DNA of 64,000 nt from the NCBI RefSeq assembly GCF_033807715.1, contig NC_084601.1:18158690-18222689 (forward strand). The letters are read 5' to 3'. The translations under genes and the position numbers were made by a program. Numbering within the stretch: position 1 is the first letter of the stretch; every line of letters starts with the position of its first letter. This DNA is from Cololabis saira. Lineage: Eukaryota > Chordata > Actinopteri > Beloniformes > Belonidae. Below are positions 34,430 to 46,303 of this stretch, one piece after another. The notes beneath the pieces were generated by a model, which did not search any database, had not been told where the DNA came from, and was given only the letters and a program-made list of their open reading frames with translations.

Positions 34430-35421
34430 GATAATAATAATAATAATAAACTTTATTTGTATAGCACCTTTCATACATAAAATGCAACAAAAGGTGCTTC
34501 ACATAAAAAGAAATTTAAGGCATAAAACATAACATAGAAATAGAGGGCATAAAACAAAAATCAAAGCAGCATAGTGGAAGCAAAAACAATAGCAGTAAAG
34601 CAGCATAGTGAGGACATAACCAACACATAACCCAAAAGATCGATTAAAATAATCAAAATACAGACAGTATTTTAAAATAATTTAAAAGATCAATTAAAAG
34701 CAAGTGTGTAAAAGTATGTCTTCAGCTGTGCTTTAAAAATGTCCACAGAGGCTGCCTGTCGGAGATACAGTGGGAGTTTGTTCCACGCAGTTTGGCCGTA
34801 AAAGCAGAAGGCCGCTTTACCATATTTTTTAGTTGTCATTTTTTGGGGCACAACGAGCAGGTCAGCGGTGGAAGACCTGAGGGGGCGGGTTGGGACATAT
34901 TTAGGGAAGCAGTCCAGCAGGTAGGGAGGCGCGAGATCATTCAGAGCTTTATAAACAAGTAAAAGAACTTTAAAATCAATCCTAGAAACAACTGGAAGCC
35001 AATGCAGTGAAGCTAAAACTGGAGTAATATGTTCTCTCATCTTGGTTTTAGTTAAAACTCTGGCTGCCGCATTTTGGACAAGTTGTAGTCTGTCTGTTGT
35101 TTTCTTTGGTAGACCAGAAAAAAGTGCATTGCAGTAGTCAAGACGAGAAAAGACAAAGGCGTGGGTCAGCGTTTTAGCATCATCCAATGACAGGTAGGCT
35201 CTGATTCGAGCAATATTTCTAAGGTGAAAATAGGCAGTCTTAGTAACATAACTTATGTGTGAGTTAAAATTCAGATCAGAGTCAATAATGACACCCAGGT
35301 TCTTGACTGTGCCGTTGCTATCTACAACCAGGTTGCCAAGTTGTCTGCTTATGATTGTTTTCTGCTCACTGGATAGATAGATAGACTTGACTTTTGTAAG
35401 ACAAACTGTTCTATGAATCAT
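34430..35421 (-). mobile_element. L2-type LINE, C-terminal part of reverse transcriptase
   Basis: The minus frame 35421-34690 (243 codons, uninterrupted) carries the L2/Maui signature: NLGVIIDSDLNFNSHI, HLRNIARIRAYLSLDDA, FSRLDYCNALFSGLP, LQLVQNAAARVLTKTK, LASLHWLPVVSRIDFKVLLL and YGKAAFCFYGQTAWNKLPL. It ends with a 3' UTR containing GCTATACAAATAAAG and a (TTA)n tail (34430-34449 on the plus strand). All catalytic motifs lie upstream and are missing because of 5' truncation, which falls in or near a GATA-like run at about 35370-35390. The open frame suggests a fairly recent insertion. Confidence 0.9.
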
Positions 35422-36535
35422 ACTTACTTGTTGAATAAATTGAAAATATATATACTTCCAACAAATATATAGGTTTGTTTGTTAGAAACAAGCTACCAGA
35501 AAAATGTGAAACTATGATGTTGAGCCATTGTCGGGATGTTGTGTGTCACTGACAAGCATCGGTATATGGATATAAATTCAAGGTTGAAAATGTGCATAAA
35601 TGAGTTTAGCGGCTGTCTAAAAGCAGGAGAGGAGCTTACATGTTCAGATGTAATTAAGATATGAAAAATATTCATGCAAGCCAGCACATAAATATGTTGG
35701 TCTGAGATTAAATGTCTCTTTTAACTCAATATTGCAGGAGTGTGAGAGTATTGAAGAACCAATGTACAAACTTATTACACATGCAACAAAGTTCCTCTTT
35801 TGAGTGCCTGTTAAGCCACAATTACACAGAAATATTGATGAGCTCTCAGTAAAAGTAATAAGAAAAAGACAAACAACAGCAAAAAGTAATAGTAATACTT
35901 CTGGGAAATAAGTTTTCTCAATATGCAAACCTGAATATTCATGTCACACTTATACATACACTAAGTTTAGTAACATGAAAGCAAAACTTATGTTTCAAGC
36001 AACAACTAAATCTAAATTAGCTCAGCCAGAACATGAATTCAAGGGTAGGCAAGAAAAAAAAAACATTGAAAAAAAGTTAGCAGACACGATTACACCAAGC
36101 TCAGGAAATCAACTGGGAGAGCAAAATAAAAACCAGCAGCTTCAGTGGCCTTGCTAGAAATTACCAAACACATGCACACTGTAAGAAGTAGTTCAGAGAT
36201 GTGTGTGTTCTGCATAAATAGAAGGAAAAAGTACATCTTTGGAAAGAGTTGTTCTCCAGTGTAAAGCAGGACAGTTACTGCTCAAGGTCCGTGGTGTTGG
36301 CTTCCACTCAGGATACCTGAGAGGAACCACAACACGTGACAGTGCAGAGTTGTTATTTGATTAACTAAAACTAAGACAGTGTTGAATCAGGGTGTGAAAT
36401 TTAAGTAAACGCCATGACTGCAAAGCTTGTCGAACTTTAGCAGCACTAAGTAATTGTTTTTCGTTGGGTTTTTTTATTTTTTTGCACCATATTATCAGTT
36501 CGTCAAATTGTACCAGAGGAATTTTAATCAGCTTT
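35422..36535. other. Gene-free stretch
   Basis: Nothing recognised. Short ORFs on both strands (35493-35928 minus, 35975-36157 plus) have no known domain. Confidence 0.5.
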
Positions 36536-36540
36536 GCTTT

Positions 36541-36705
36541 TTTAAAGGAACACTACTTTTGAGAGTTGCCAATAATCTCCACACAGCCTCGCAGCATAGA
36601 CTTCCCCTTGAGTTTCTAGCTGCATTTGATACAATCAATCATGACTTTCGTGAATCTCCTATCAGAATTGAAGGTCATGATTTGTCTGATATATTCAAAT
36701 TATAA
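36541..36705 (+). mobile_element. L2-type LINE scrap (RT motif around AAFDTINHD)
   Basis: The plus frame reads LLRVANNLHTASQHRLPLEF, then LAAFDTINHD. This matches the L2 reverse transcriptase stretch 'LLRVxNDIL...SVLVLLDLSAAFDTVDH', with the first catalytic Asp in AFD. Only about 165 bp is recognisable, and no ends were seen. Confidence 0.6.
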
Positions 36706-36764
36706 TTAGCAATACTTATACATGAATCCAATTAGTTGGATAAAACAACAATGTTTTAAACATA

Positions 36765-36842
36765 CAGTACAGACCAAAAGTTTGGACACACCTTCTCATT
36801 CAAACAAATGGGGAAGTGTGTCCAAACCTTTGGTCTGTACTC
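36765..36842. mobile_element. 78-bp Tc1-type palindromic mini-element in TA
   Basis: CAGTACAGACCAAAAGTTTG with GACACACCTTC on the left mirrors GAAGTGTGTCC with AAACCTTTGGTCTGTACTC on the right. TA flanks each side (36763-36764 and 36843-36844). The arms are about 31 bp, with a few mismatches. The loop is about 16 bp. The target TA and palindromic form point to the Tc1/mariner group. The RNA would fold as a precursor-miRNA-sized hairpin. Confidence 0.85.
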
Positions 36843-36844
36843 TA

Positions 36845-37309
36845 TAAGTGCCTCAATAGCTTTTAATTTCATATTTTTAAAATGTAAAGTTAAAAGCTGA
36901 TCATTGGTATTTACATAGGTTTGATGGCACAAAAACCCTCCCCATTTGTCCAGACTTAGGACAGACACTACACAAGGCTGGAGCAATGGGTGAAGTGTGA
37001 TTCATTGGCCTGCCCTTTGACACGTGACGGATGTGATGATTGATTCCCACTATACTTTACCCACTATTCCACGACTACCTCATCAGATTAATCACTCCAG
37101 ATGGTAGTGCCTGGGTCTCCAATACATCTGTGTATAATCTTTGAGGGTTTTTTTGTTCTTTAATTCACTCATAAACCACTTTTCTTGGACTGGCTTGTGT
37201 CACCAGAGATACATTAGCAAAAACAGAAACTTCTTGTCTCAAACTCTGTTTTGACTTCTCTGGAATCATAGGCATCGGGAACCTTCAGAGTCTTCAAAGT
37301 TCAAATCAT
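36845..37309. other. Gene-free stretch
   Basis: No ORF or repeat recognised. Confidence 0.5.
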
Positions 37310-37672
37310 CTGGGGCCTTATGTACTAAGAGTGCGTGGATTTCAACTTGAATCCGTGCGTGGAATTGACAAGAACGCAAAAATCCAGATGTACAAAGCTG
37401 TGCGATGTACAAAGCTGTGCGTTCGCCCAAATCCACGCAGGTTTCTCTGTACATCCCAATCAGCGTGGATTTGAGCGCACATGCGGGAGCACAACACTCC
37501 GCCCCGTCTCCTCCCTCAAATATGTTTGAATATGATAATGAAGATAATTATCCATTAAAAACCGCTCATCCTAACAAGAAATGTGCAAAAACAGGTAAAA
37601 CAAATTAAAAAAAAAATCAGCTCTGAGCTGGAATAAATAATTCATTTTGGGGCATTTCTTCTGATTTCAGCT

Positions 37673-37889
37673 GGTGTCGGACTCCAGTCCTCGAGGGCCG
37701 TTGTCCCTGCAGGTTTTAGATGTTTCCCTGCTTCATTGCACCATGATACAAGTGACTGTGTCATCAACAGAACTATCCAGACTTTGATGACAAGCTGGTG
37801 ACGATGATTAATGAGAATCAGGTGTGTTAAAGCAGAGAAACATCTAAAACATGCAGGACACCGGCCCTTCTGGGATTCACTTTGACACC
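37673..37889. mobile_element. 217-bp palindromic MITE nested in the 2275-bp element
   Basis: Its ends are GGTGTCGGACTCC and GGATTCACTTTGACACC, with inner arms GCAGGTTTTAGATGTTTC and GAAACATCTAAAACATGC. The outermost GGTGTC/GACACC and the inner blocks pair as inverted repeats. No clear target-site duplication was found. It is a very common fish repeat type. A one-arm relative lies near 21930-21986. Confidence 0.75.
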
Positions 37890-38358
37890 TACATTATGGT
37901 GTTCTTTGCTTTGCGTTGCGTTCCGTGAAGAGTTGTGGTTTTATTATGATCGTACGGGTTTGTGAATGTTTATGGGCAGCGTTAGTGCATCATTACACTC
38001 TGCTTTTCTTGTTTGTAATTTAAGAACCGACACCAGAATTTTTGGTGGATGAAAAACGGCTCCTCGTTCAGCTTTATTGTCATGCATATTATATACTAAC
38101 GGATTAAGACCAATGTACACATTTATTGAGTCTTACACATTATGGATGTCCGCGATCACCACTCTCATAAGTATAACAATGTGAACAATAAACATTTATA
38201 TTTAAAACATGAAGCATCACGATCTGATTCCTCCGCTGCAGAAATAAAGACAATTTGTGCCGACGGGATTATCGAGGTGAAACGTGAGAAATAAAGAGCA
38301 AAGTTGCTGTAACTCGGAGTGTTGCATTTGCAGGAGGAGAGACCGGTCTAGATCCCTG

Positions 38359-38622
38359 TGTCGTGCCAAAACGCGATTGCCTGCCAGAATCTGATTTCTC
38401 CTCTGAAAATGTGTCTTTTTACCTGCCAAATATTGATTGAAGGCCAAATACAAGTAATGATAGGTTGTTTCTACCTAAATATGACTTGATCTCATTCTTG
38501 AGTTTCATAATCTGAAAATCTGACGTTTTAGCGCTCTCGTTCAACGGGCTGCTGTGCGCGCTCCCGCGGCCAAAAATCAGAAGAAATCAGATTCTGGCAG
38601 GCAATCACTTTTTGGTACAACA
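38359..38622. mobile_element. 264-bp MITE nested in the 2275-bp element
   Basis: The left arm from TGTCGTGCCAAAA through GATTGCCTGCCAGAATCTGA to TTTCT pairs with the right arm, which ends in TTTTTGGTACAACA. The inverted repeats are about 40 bp with a few differences. No convincing target-site duplication was seen. The superfamily is unknown. Confidence 0.75.
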
Positions 38623-39009
38623 CCGGTCCATCACCGGAGAAACACTTTCTGGATCCTGTAGAACCTGCAGCCGACTCCATATCAGACTCTGAAAGTTGCC
38701 TAAACATTCAATAAAAACTTCTTTCATCATTGCTGAATCACATTAGTTCGCAACCAACCTTTCCGTGACACCTTTTTTTGTTTAAGACAACTTAACAGAA
38801 CCGTTTTTTGCTGCAAAATTAATTTTAATGTATTTCTGTCCAGACACAGTTATGGGATGTTTAGGATCTGGCTTTTATCTCGATGTATTCGTCCCATTCG
38901 GTCGTCATGGTGACAGGGGTCCGACCTGTAGCAGCTCCAGCTGAAGCATCATGTTGGTCTGAACCGGAGCAGCTGATCCAGTTCAGGACAGAGATCCAGA
39001 AGGATCCTG

Positions 39010-39285
39010 TTGGTACCTAAACCAGCTGATGGTCCAGTCTTAGTCCTGGACCAGCAGATCCAGACTAAACCAGCTGATGGTCCAGTCTTAGTCCTGGACC
39101 AGCAGATCCAGACTAAACCAGCTGATGGTCCAGTCTTACTCCTGGACCAGCAGATCAGTCTGGTCCCTGAAGACTCGCTCCTGATCCTGCATCAGCAGGT
39201 TCCTCTAACGGAGCCAAAGCTCCATCAGGATTTGAAGGTTCCATCGTTGAGCTCCTTTAGTTGTTTGTTCAGATCGTGTGGTTGA
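39010..39285 (+). CDS. Doubtful ORF with 16-residue repeats (91 codons)
   Basis: The frame holds nearly three tandem units of KPADGPVLVLDQQIQT (48 bp each, starting near 39019, 39067 and 39115), then a diverged fourth part (LVPEDSLLILHQQVPL). Because 48 is a multiple of three, the repeat keeps the frame open. No start context, splice site or homologue supports translation. It is inside the 2275-bp element and could be simply a minisatellite in GC-richer DNA. It is listed because it is the only part of that element with a protein-like period. Confidence 0.2.
   Translation: MVPKPADGPVLVLDQQIQTKPADGPVLVLDQQIQTKPADGPVLLLDQQISLVPEDSLLILHQQVPLTEPKLHQDLKVPSLSSFSCLFRSCG
39019..39150. repeat. 48-bp minisatellite, about 2.7 copies
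   Basis: AAACCAGCTGATGGTCCAGT followed by CTTAGTCCTGGACCAGCAGA and TCCAGACT repeats with almost no change. Confidence 0.95.
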
Positions 39286-39590
39286 TTGTGAGATTGTTGC
39301 AGCTTTACTCTCGTGTAACTTATCTGGTGATGTCGGGACTGTCATGTCCTTCACGTGGTCGTGAATTTATTGTTAACGTTACGTTTCCTCATATTCTGCA
39401 CTTCACTGCATCACCAGTGAGTGTCGCCAACGGACAAAACCTCAGAAAAGTGCGTGAACCAGCCTTAATGTGTGAGTGAAGGACCGCAGCTTTCTACGTT
39501 CACGTCATTCTTTGTACATCCGACCGTGAGCGTTGAAAGTGGCCAACGCACGTTTTTTGTGCGCCGCACTCTTAGTACATAAGGCCCCTG

Positions 39591-42500
39591 GACTGGACCA
39601 ACACATATTAACACAATAAAGCGGCATATTAGATCTAGTCTGGAAGAAATTGGCAATGTGTGCTGTGGACCAAAAACAAATTATAACCTCCAGTCTACCC
39701 GTATACAGGGTTTATGTGTTGTTGTATCAAAGTTCTTGGCAAATGTCATTTACAAGCAAGTAATGGGAAAATTAAAGTGGAGAAAAAATACAGTGAGATT
39801 TTAAGAGGAACAAGACAATGCAAAAGCTGAAGGCGTAGAGTTATGGATCTCACCTGTGCCCAGTAGAGAATGTGTGGAGAAATGGGAAACAATTCTGTGC
39901 TGTTGTGCGAGCGAAGTGTTTGCTGATAGCATAGAGGGGAAAAAACAACTGAAATCTCTCATCATTTGGTATCCTCAAAGCCAGAATGTCTTCCAAGTGT
40001 TGTCAGAAAGATGTAGACTTCACATTGCTTTACCTGACTTTTTCTGAAGTGATCCAGGCCTGGAATGCAGAAATGGATGTAAACTAACAAATAATATAAA
40101 GTTAATATGACAGAAAGCATAATATATATTCAGGTTTGTACAGTCAATAGAGAAATACGAGTCAAAATAAGAGTAAAAAGTGACTACACAGAAAGTAATT
40201 TGAAGGTATCTTCGACATTGTATTGACATGTATTTATAATTAAATGTTATTCTCAGGGAAAGGATTCTAAAATATCTTCCATCATAACTAGGGAACTATT
40301 ATTACACCAGAAATGTAGCCTATACTTCTAAGCTAGAAACTATTGATGATTGACAACACGGGGAATTTAGAGGTATCATATGAACACTGAAGCAACAGTT
40401 CATGTGGAGGGAAGCTTATGGTCCCAGCAGGGCAAGATGAGAAAGAAACAGGGGGCAAGGCAGGGTGGCAAAGACAGCCTTGGTCATAGTTGAACTCCAA
40501 GGAACACGCATGTGTTGCTTTCTCTTGGTCTTAATCTTTAATTCTCTTTCTGGGACTCAAAAAAGTACATAAGAGACCAAAGTAATGAAAGACCCTGATA
40601 ATGAGGCCAAGGAACAGAATGATAAATGACTCCAATGAACTAAGAAGTGGTTTAATGACAGCATACTAAAGATGGGTGAGGCTGAGCGTGCAAAGAAAGA
40701 CTTGGGGAACAAGAAAGTCAAAGCAAAAGAAAGCAGCAGATGGGATGAAAGCGATAGTAGGGAAAATCTATACAAGAGAAACCGCGGTACAGATGGAATG
40801 TTGGTCCTCCGCAATCAGCCTCCAGCAGCGAGGGCAAGACACAGAGAGGCCAGTACTCCTGACAGAGCCTTATCTCATCTTCAGTCTGAAATAAAAACCC
40901 ATTTTCCAGCTCCAAGACAATAAAGCACAAGGTTACCAAACCTTACACCCGTGACACCCCTATTTAGAAAGAGGCCTCAACCTGACATAAAAATGCATAA
41001 CACCATCACTGCACAGAAAGGTTGTGCGTGACACCAGGTCGCTTTGTGCAGTTGTGAGCATATATTGTCTGCGGGCAGGATAATCCAACAGAAATGGGTT
41101 AAACCTGATCATGTGCTGTCTTGCAACAGATAAAAGTTGACCTTTAATTCTATCTGGATTTCTGCTGCATTTGTTTTTTTTTTTACATGCGGGTGTTGAT
41201 GGTTTTAATCACTTATATGACACTCATTTAGAAGGGAAAGGAGTGTTCATGCATGGTTTTACACAATTACATACACACATATGCCATGCAGGAAGCAGGT
41301 TTGACCTCTTCCCCTGTGTAGTTGAAGTGGCACGGGGACCTTCCTCATCACTTCGTGGATTGCAGATTGTGATGGGCAAATCAGACCCTCTCAGGAAAAA
41401 CGCCACACAAATCATGCAATGTAGTGATTCTCTCGTTGTAATTTGTGATAATTGTTTCCCTAATCACCCACGTATACATCTAGCCATCCACTCAACTGAG
41501 CTTTGCCTGACTTGACATGGAAACAGAAATGATATAACAATAAAGAGAGTGACAACAAAGGGAAAATGGGAGCGATAAAGGGAAAAAAGACAACATGCCT
41601 TTTTTGCATGGCTTGAAGTCGGGAGATGCCCACAATTCTCCAAGCTTCTTGTCACATTCTCTCACAACAAGGGGGCAAAAAAGCGAAATGTCTGATCTGA
41701 CAGAAAGATATACTCTGGCAAAGGAAGATGCAAACATAGGGTGGCTTAGGCTAACATTTGCCCAGAGCGAATGCCTGCTTGACTTCATTTTTTGTAACTC
41801 ATCAATCTATCTCTTTTTCAACACACACAAATAAAATACATGACCCATAAAAGATATTAACAAGAGCACACCACCATGTTCCCAACAAGTAAAAACCTTA
41901 TTTTGATATAATTATACTAAATAGGTGAATAAACTTAAAGCATGTTAGACATCAAGGAGCAGTTAGAATTGTCAAAGCTTCAACAACAACGCTGTTCTAA
42001 TTAAAAACGCTGCAAATGTAAAATACCACTCATATTTGGCTCATATTTGGGCACGGCTTAGTCTCCTGCAGGGTTGTACCTCGCTCATCAAAAACTGATA
42101 CATGTCCAAATGGCTCAGGACCAACCAACACTCCTCTGAGAAGAAGGTTTCTCTGGCTTTCTCATTTAAATGACATAGCCATAGGGAACCACACGTTGGC
42201 ATTCACTTACAGTACTCCTTTAACTGCTTTTAAAAGATTAAAAGTGGGGTGAAAGGTCTGGGAGTATTGGGTTCAGGCTATCTGAAATACATCTTAAATT
42301 ACATCTCTGGAAAAGCAGAGAGCGTTTACAACATATTAAGATGCATCTTGGGCAAATACCAAACAGCTCTGGATGATGATCCTGAAATGTTCATGATGAC
42401 CAGCTGAAGATCATGAACTGTAACTTAGCGTGACTATGAGATGAATATTAAATAAACTGATTTACATCCATCCATCTTCTTACTACTGGTGCATTCTTTG

Positions 42501-45194
42501 TTTCAAAAACAACATTTCTATATCATTGTAAAACAATAATATAAAGGGTATATGGTAATCCTCAAAACCGCTGGTTTAAAATGAGGTATAAGCACACGCA
42601 CGCAGATTGTTAAGTGTTTTGAGTTCAGCAAGTGATGCGTTATTTTTCAATCTGTATCTTGGTTTTGTTTGTTTTCTTAAGTTTATGTATCTGTGTTCAC
42701 TTTGGATAGTTCCTCTTTTATTTTGTAGAGTCTGTGTGTCCATGTTAGTGGTGTCGTTAGGGACGTAAATTACAGCCCTTTATTACAGCCTGTAATAATG
42801 TATGGCAGGTCAGGTTTGTCTTTTTGTCTTGAGTTTTCATTTGTACTTCTCTCTATTTTTTCACGTTTGGATTTTGTTTTTATTTCACTAAAGACTTTCC
42901 TGCTGTCTGTACCCCTGCATTTGGGTCTTCTTTCCCCGCTCCACAGCAGAAGGTTGTCATGTATTTACCGGTAGTTTGAACTTGGACGTTTTGCTCGTCA
43001 TGAGAAGAAAAAGTGAGTTTTGTTTTGGTAGTTTTGTATCTGTTGCGCAAAAAGCAGAAAATTACCAGAGTTTCCTGGTATTTACTCAAATCGTGGTCAC
43101 CTTTCAAACAATATTTAAACTAAACTTTTGTTGGCACCCTTCAATTTGAAGGAAAGTAACTGAAATAACTTTAAACTGTAAAAAGTAATAAAGAGTAATG
43201 TACTGAAAATTGACACAATCAGTCTATTTGAAGTCTAAATGATAAAAAAAAAGGGATTTAAATTCTTTATGAATTTAAAGTATCCTGAGCTTTTCTCTAT
43301 CAAGTCTAAGACTGAAATGAGTACAAGATCTTTACAATTTAAAAGCTGGGTAATACTGTCTCTTTTATAAAATCCTGTTTTGTTTTTTGTTCTTATTTTT
43401 GTGAACACTTATCACAAAACCAGCCCATTCAAAATAAATAAATACTTTGTACACTAGGAAACAGGTGTTACATCTGAGTGTAATTGAAAGGTTTTGTCAT
43501 GTAGGATAATGTTGAGCGTGTTAACTCATGGTAAATGATCAATAAAAGTGACATGGCGTCTGCTCAGCTCCATGTGCATTAGTATGTGTAGACTTCTGAC
43601 AGCTGTTTCGCTGTCAGGACGCATCCAAGCAAAAAAAACAAAACTTCCAATCAACTCCAGTGAACCATACAGTCTGGGAGAAATACGCATACTGGTGTCT
43701 CTTCTAGATGGTGTGGTGCCACCCTTAAATAATGACAACTTTGAGTCCCAAATGTGTATAAATTGATTATAAATCATGAGCTTTGATCAATGGGTTATCC
43801 AATAGTACATAGAACCGATAGCGTTTTGCAAGGTTATAAACACTTAAGCTACTCAAAACTCAAAGAGATCATCATAACACATTGGAACCTTTTAATTCCA
43901 TGGAGATACTTTACCTTCTTCATAAGCAATTTGGTTGAATAAGAAAAACACTTTTATGGAAATGTAGAGGCAGGACTGCTGAGAAAAAAACAGCATGTAA
44001 ATCAGTAAAATTACCTTGTGAACACATCCTGTTCACATCGACTTCAGACCTCAAACACTTTTTGAATGAAAGTCCTTGAAAACCTTCATTTGAAAAGTTC
44101 ATTTTCGGTGTTATTGCACAAATGTACTGTCAAATATAAATACTTTGTACATAACATCCGGGGACATGCAGTAAACATATGAAGAAAACTATAACACTTT
44201 CAATCGAATGAACGGTATATAAAAGAATCATGCCTTCTGTTACACAAAACCCAAAACATGCATGTAAGGATTAAAGATGAGAGAACTTACAGAAATACTG
44301 TTATATTTATGAAAGTAAAATTATCAACTCAATTTGCCTTCCACGTTCTGTAAGATACAGCGTGACTGTGAAATAACAGGTACTAAAAATTAACCACTTT
44401 AACTGCAGTCCCTCATTCGCCGTTGCCGACAAAAACACCACTTGAATGCATGATAGACTTCTGTTTTCATCATCTGTATTCTGAAGTGCGAACTTACAAA
44501 GAGTACTTGAAGGCAGCACCGCCACAAGGCAATTTGCAGTGAGAAAAATCGCTATACTTAGATTTTATTATTTGACAATAATGAAATGTGAGCTCTACAT
44601 TTTCCTTGAGGTGTTTGAGACAGTGCAGAAAAACTCTGGAAGGGTGATGGAGGCTGAACTCCTTCCACTGAATTACTGCGCAAGTCCTGCAGCCTGGTGT
44701 TTTTATCTGCTTGTGCACATGAGTAAGTCTTTGCATTGAGTGTGTGCTTTTTGTGCATGTGTGCGCACAGAGGCCCTTTATCAGATGCTGGCAAAGTGGA
44801 ACACAAGGGGATCGATAAAGCTTTGACCTGAAACAGGCAGACAGTACCTGGATCTTGGCCGGCCCCAGCTTTCCTCTCATTGATCTTCATTACCTCGAGC
44901 AAAAAGGAGCTGGTAACAGCATCCAATACACACAAGAGGACAAACACGCAACACAAATGGACAAGTACACACATGGACACTAAGACTTTACAGCTTCAAA
45001 ACTTCGGAGGATCCTAAAGTCTACTCAGGCAAGAGACTTGACTACTTTACTGCATAAAATATTTTTTGATTATATTTGTTTCTTCATTGTTTTTCTCTGT
45101 CTATGTAAAAATGCTGATGTTTGGCTTTCTCTTTTCTTTTTCTTTTCTTTTTTCCTCTCTTTTTCCCAGTGTGGTCCATTGTCTCTTGCATAAC
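39591..45194. other. Long gene-free stretch
   Basis: About 5.6 kb without a gene or repeat that I can name. Overlapping ORFs on opposite strands (for example 40672-40939 and 41464-41834, and the 140-codon minus frame 44558-44980) lack any recognised domain. No exon structure was apparent. Confidence 0.5.
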
Positions 45195-45202
45195 CTTATT
45201 TC

Positions 45203-46295
45203 CAGTCAGCGGCTGTTAAGCGTTATTTAGTAACGCGTTACAGTAACGCCGTTAGTTTTGGCGGTAACTAATACTCTTAACGCATTACTTTTTAAATTCA
45301 GTAACTCAATTACCGTTACCAAATGGTGCGTTACTCCGTTATTTCTGGCCAGCTACAGTGAAGCTTTTTTTCCCCACACGCGGAGACCGGAGGAAACGTA
45401 GTGGGCGTGTGTGTGTGTGCATTCAAAAACATGAGTGGTCATGGCGAGCCAAGAGAGCAAGCGAGATTCCCAACATGGAGATATTGTCATTATTTCAGTT
45501 TTTGTCGAGCAGCACAATGACAAAAACCTTTCAGTGGAGTTTAACCGAGGGACGTCGGTAAGCCAGGTCCAACTTGACAAAATAATTGCACGGTATGTGG
45601 TAGAAAACATGCTACCTATTTCTACGGTGGAGTCACCTGCTTTCAGGCAGCTAATTAGCATGATAGCATGCCCAGGCGGCACACGGCAAATGGGAAGGGA
45701 AACTTTTTCGAACTACTTGGATAAGGAATACAAAAATGGAAAATGAGCTAAAGAAGACATTCGAAGGGCAGGACTACATGTCGACCACCGACATGTAGTC
45801 CAGCACTTTTGCACTTTTATTCTGAATAATAGCCTGTATTCAGCTTGTTAACGGTTTTGTGTTATTTATTTCAGAGGTCATTTAGAAAGAAAAAAAGGCT
45901 TTTGTTAGGCTATGATGTTTTAGAAAATCCCGGGTTTGTTCAGTTTATGGCTAAATAAATTTGCCATTTAAAAATAGCTTTATGTTTGTGTCAGATTTTT
46001 GTACAGACCATAATGCTTAGCAGATTTCAGTGATGTGAATGCTAATGAATTGAAACTGTCAAGTTGATCAACAGTTTGTATTATTCTCCATACAGTACCA
46101 TGCTGGAATGAAGGCTAGAGGGGCATTAATGGGAGCATTTAAAATGTTTTTTTTTTTAAGTAACTAAAAAGTTACTTTTCATAGTAACTCATTACTTTTT
46201 GGTCTAAGTAACTGAGTTACTAACTGAGTTACTTTTTAATGAAGTAACTAGTAACGGTAACTAGTTACTATTTTTCAGTAACTAGCACAACACTG
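45203..46295 (+). mobile_element. Internally deleted hAT element, 1093 bp
   Basis: The right end inverts to CAGTGTTGTGCTAGTTACTG, a well-known fish hAT terminus. The left end, CAGTCAGCGGCTGTTAAGCG, is a decayed partner. Flanks CTTATTTC (45195-45202) and CTTATTTA (46296-46303) are an 8-bp duplication with one mismatch. Both subterminal regions are rich in GTAAC/GTTAC repeats. Between them is a transposase N-terminus (45435-45746) whose continuation stops at a snap-back palindrome at 45771-45801, after which 3' sequence follows. The catalytic domain is deleted. Confidence 0.85.
45435..45746 (+). pseudogene. hAT transposase N-terminal fragment
   Basis: A 103-codon frame reads LDKIIARYVVENMLPISTVE, then SPAFRQLISMIACPG and FSNYLDKEYKNGK. 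This matches the hAT transposase region just after the BED finger, where 'I-x-x-M-L-P-x-S-T-V-E-S-P-A-F-R-x-L' and 'Y-x-D-x-x-Y' are conserved. In another frame it continues as MENELKKTFEGQDYMSTT and then hits the palindromic deletion junction. The BED finger itself is not clear upstream, and the DDE/RNase H core is missing, so it cannot be active. The start at 45435 is only the first Met of the frame. Confidence 0.75.
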
Positions 46296-46303
46296 CTTAT
46301 TTA

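Larger units (their letters stand above)
37313..39587. mobile_element. 2275-bp TIR element in a CTG target
   Basis: The ends begin GGGCCTTATGTACTAAGAGT and match each other as inverted repeats for 23 bp without a mismatch. CTG flanks both sides (37310-37312 and 39588-39590). The termini align with those of the 946-bp element at 30074-31019 (GGGCCT-AT-TA--AA-GAGTGCGT), and the target (CTG against CAG) is the same CWG triplet. The interior carries two nested palindromic elements (37673-37889 and 38359-38622), a 48-bp minisatellite (39019-39150) and no identifiable transposase. It may be a non-autonomous member that captured unrelated DNA, or a carrier of later insertions. Confidence 0.87.

Noticed and set aside
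44558..44980. 140-codon minus-strand ORF with a hydrophobic N-terminus
   Set aside because: The start resembles a signal peptide, but no domain is recognised, another long frame overlaps on the same strand, and ORFs of this size are expected by chance in 64 kb.
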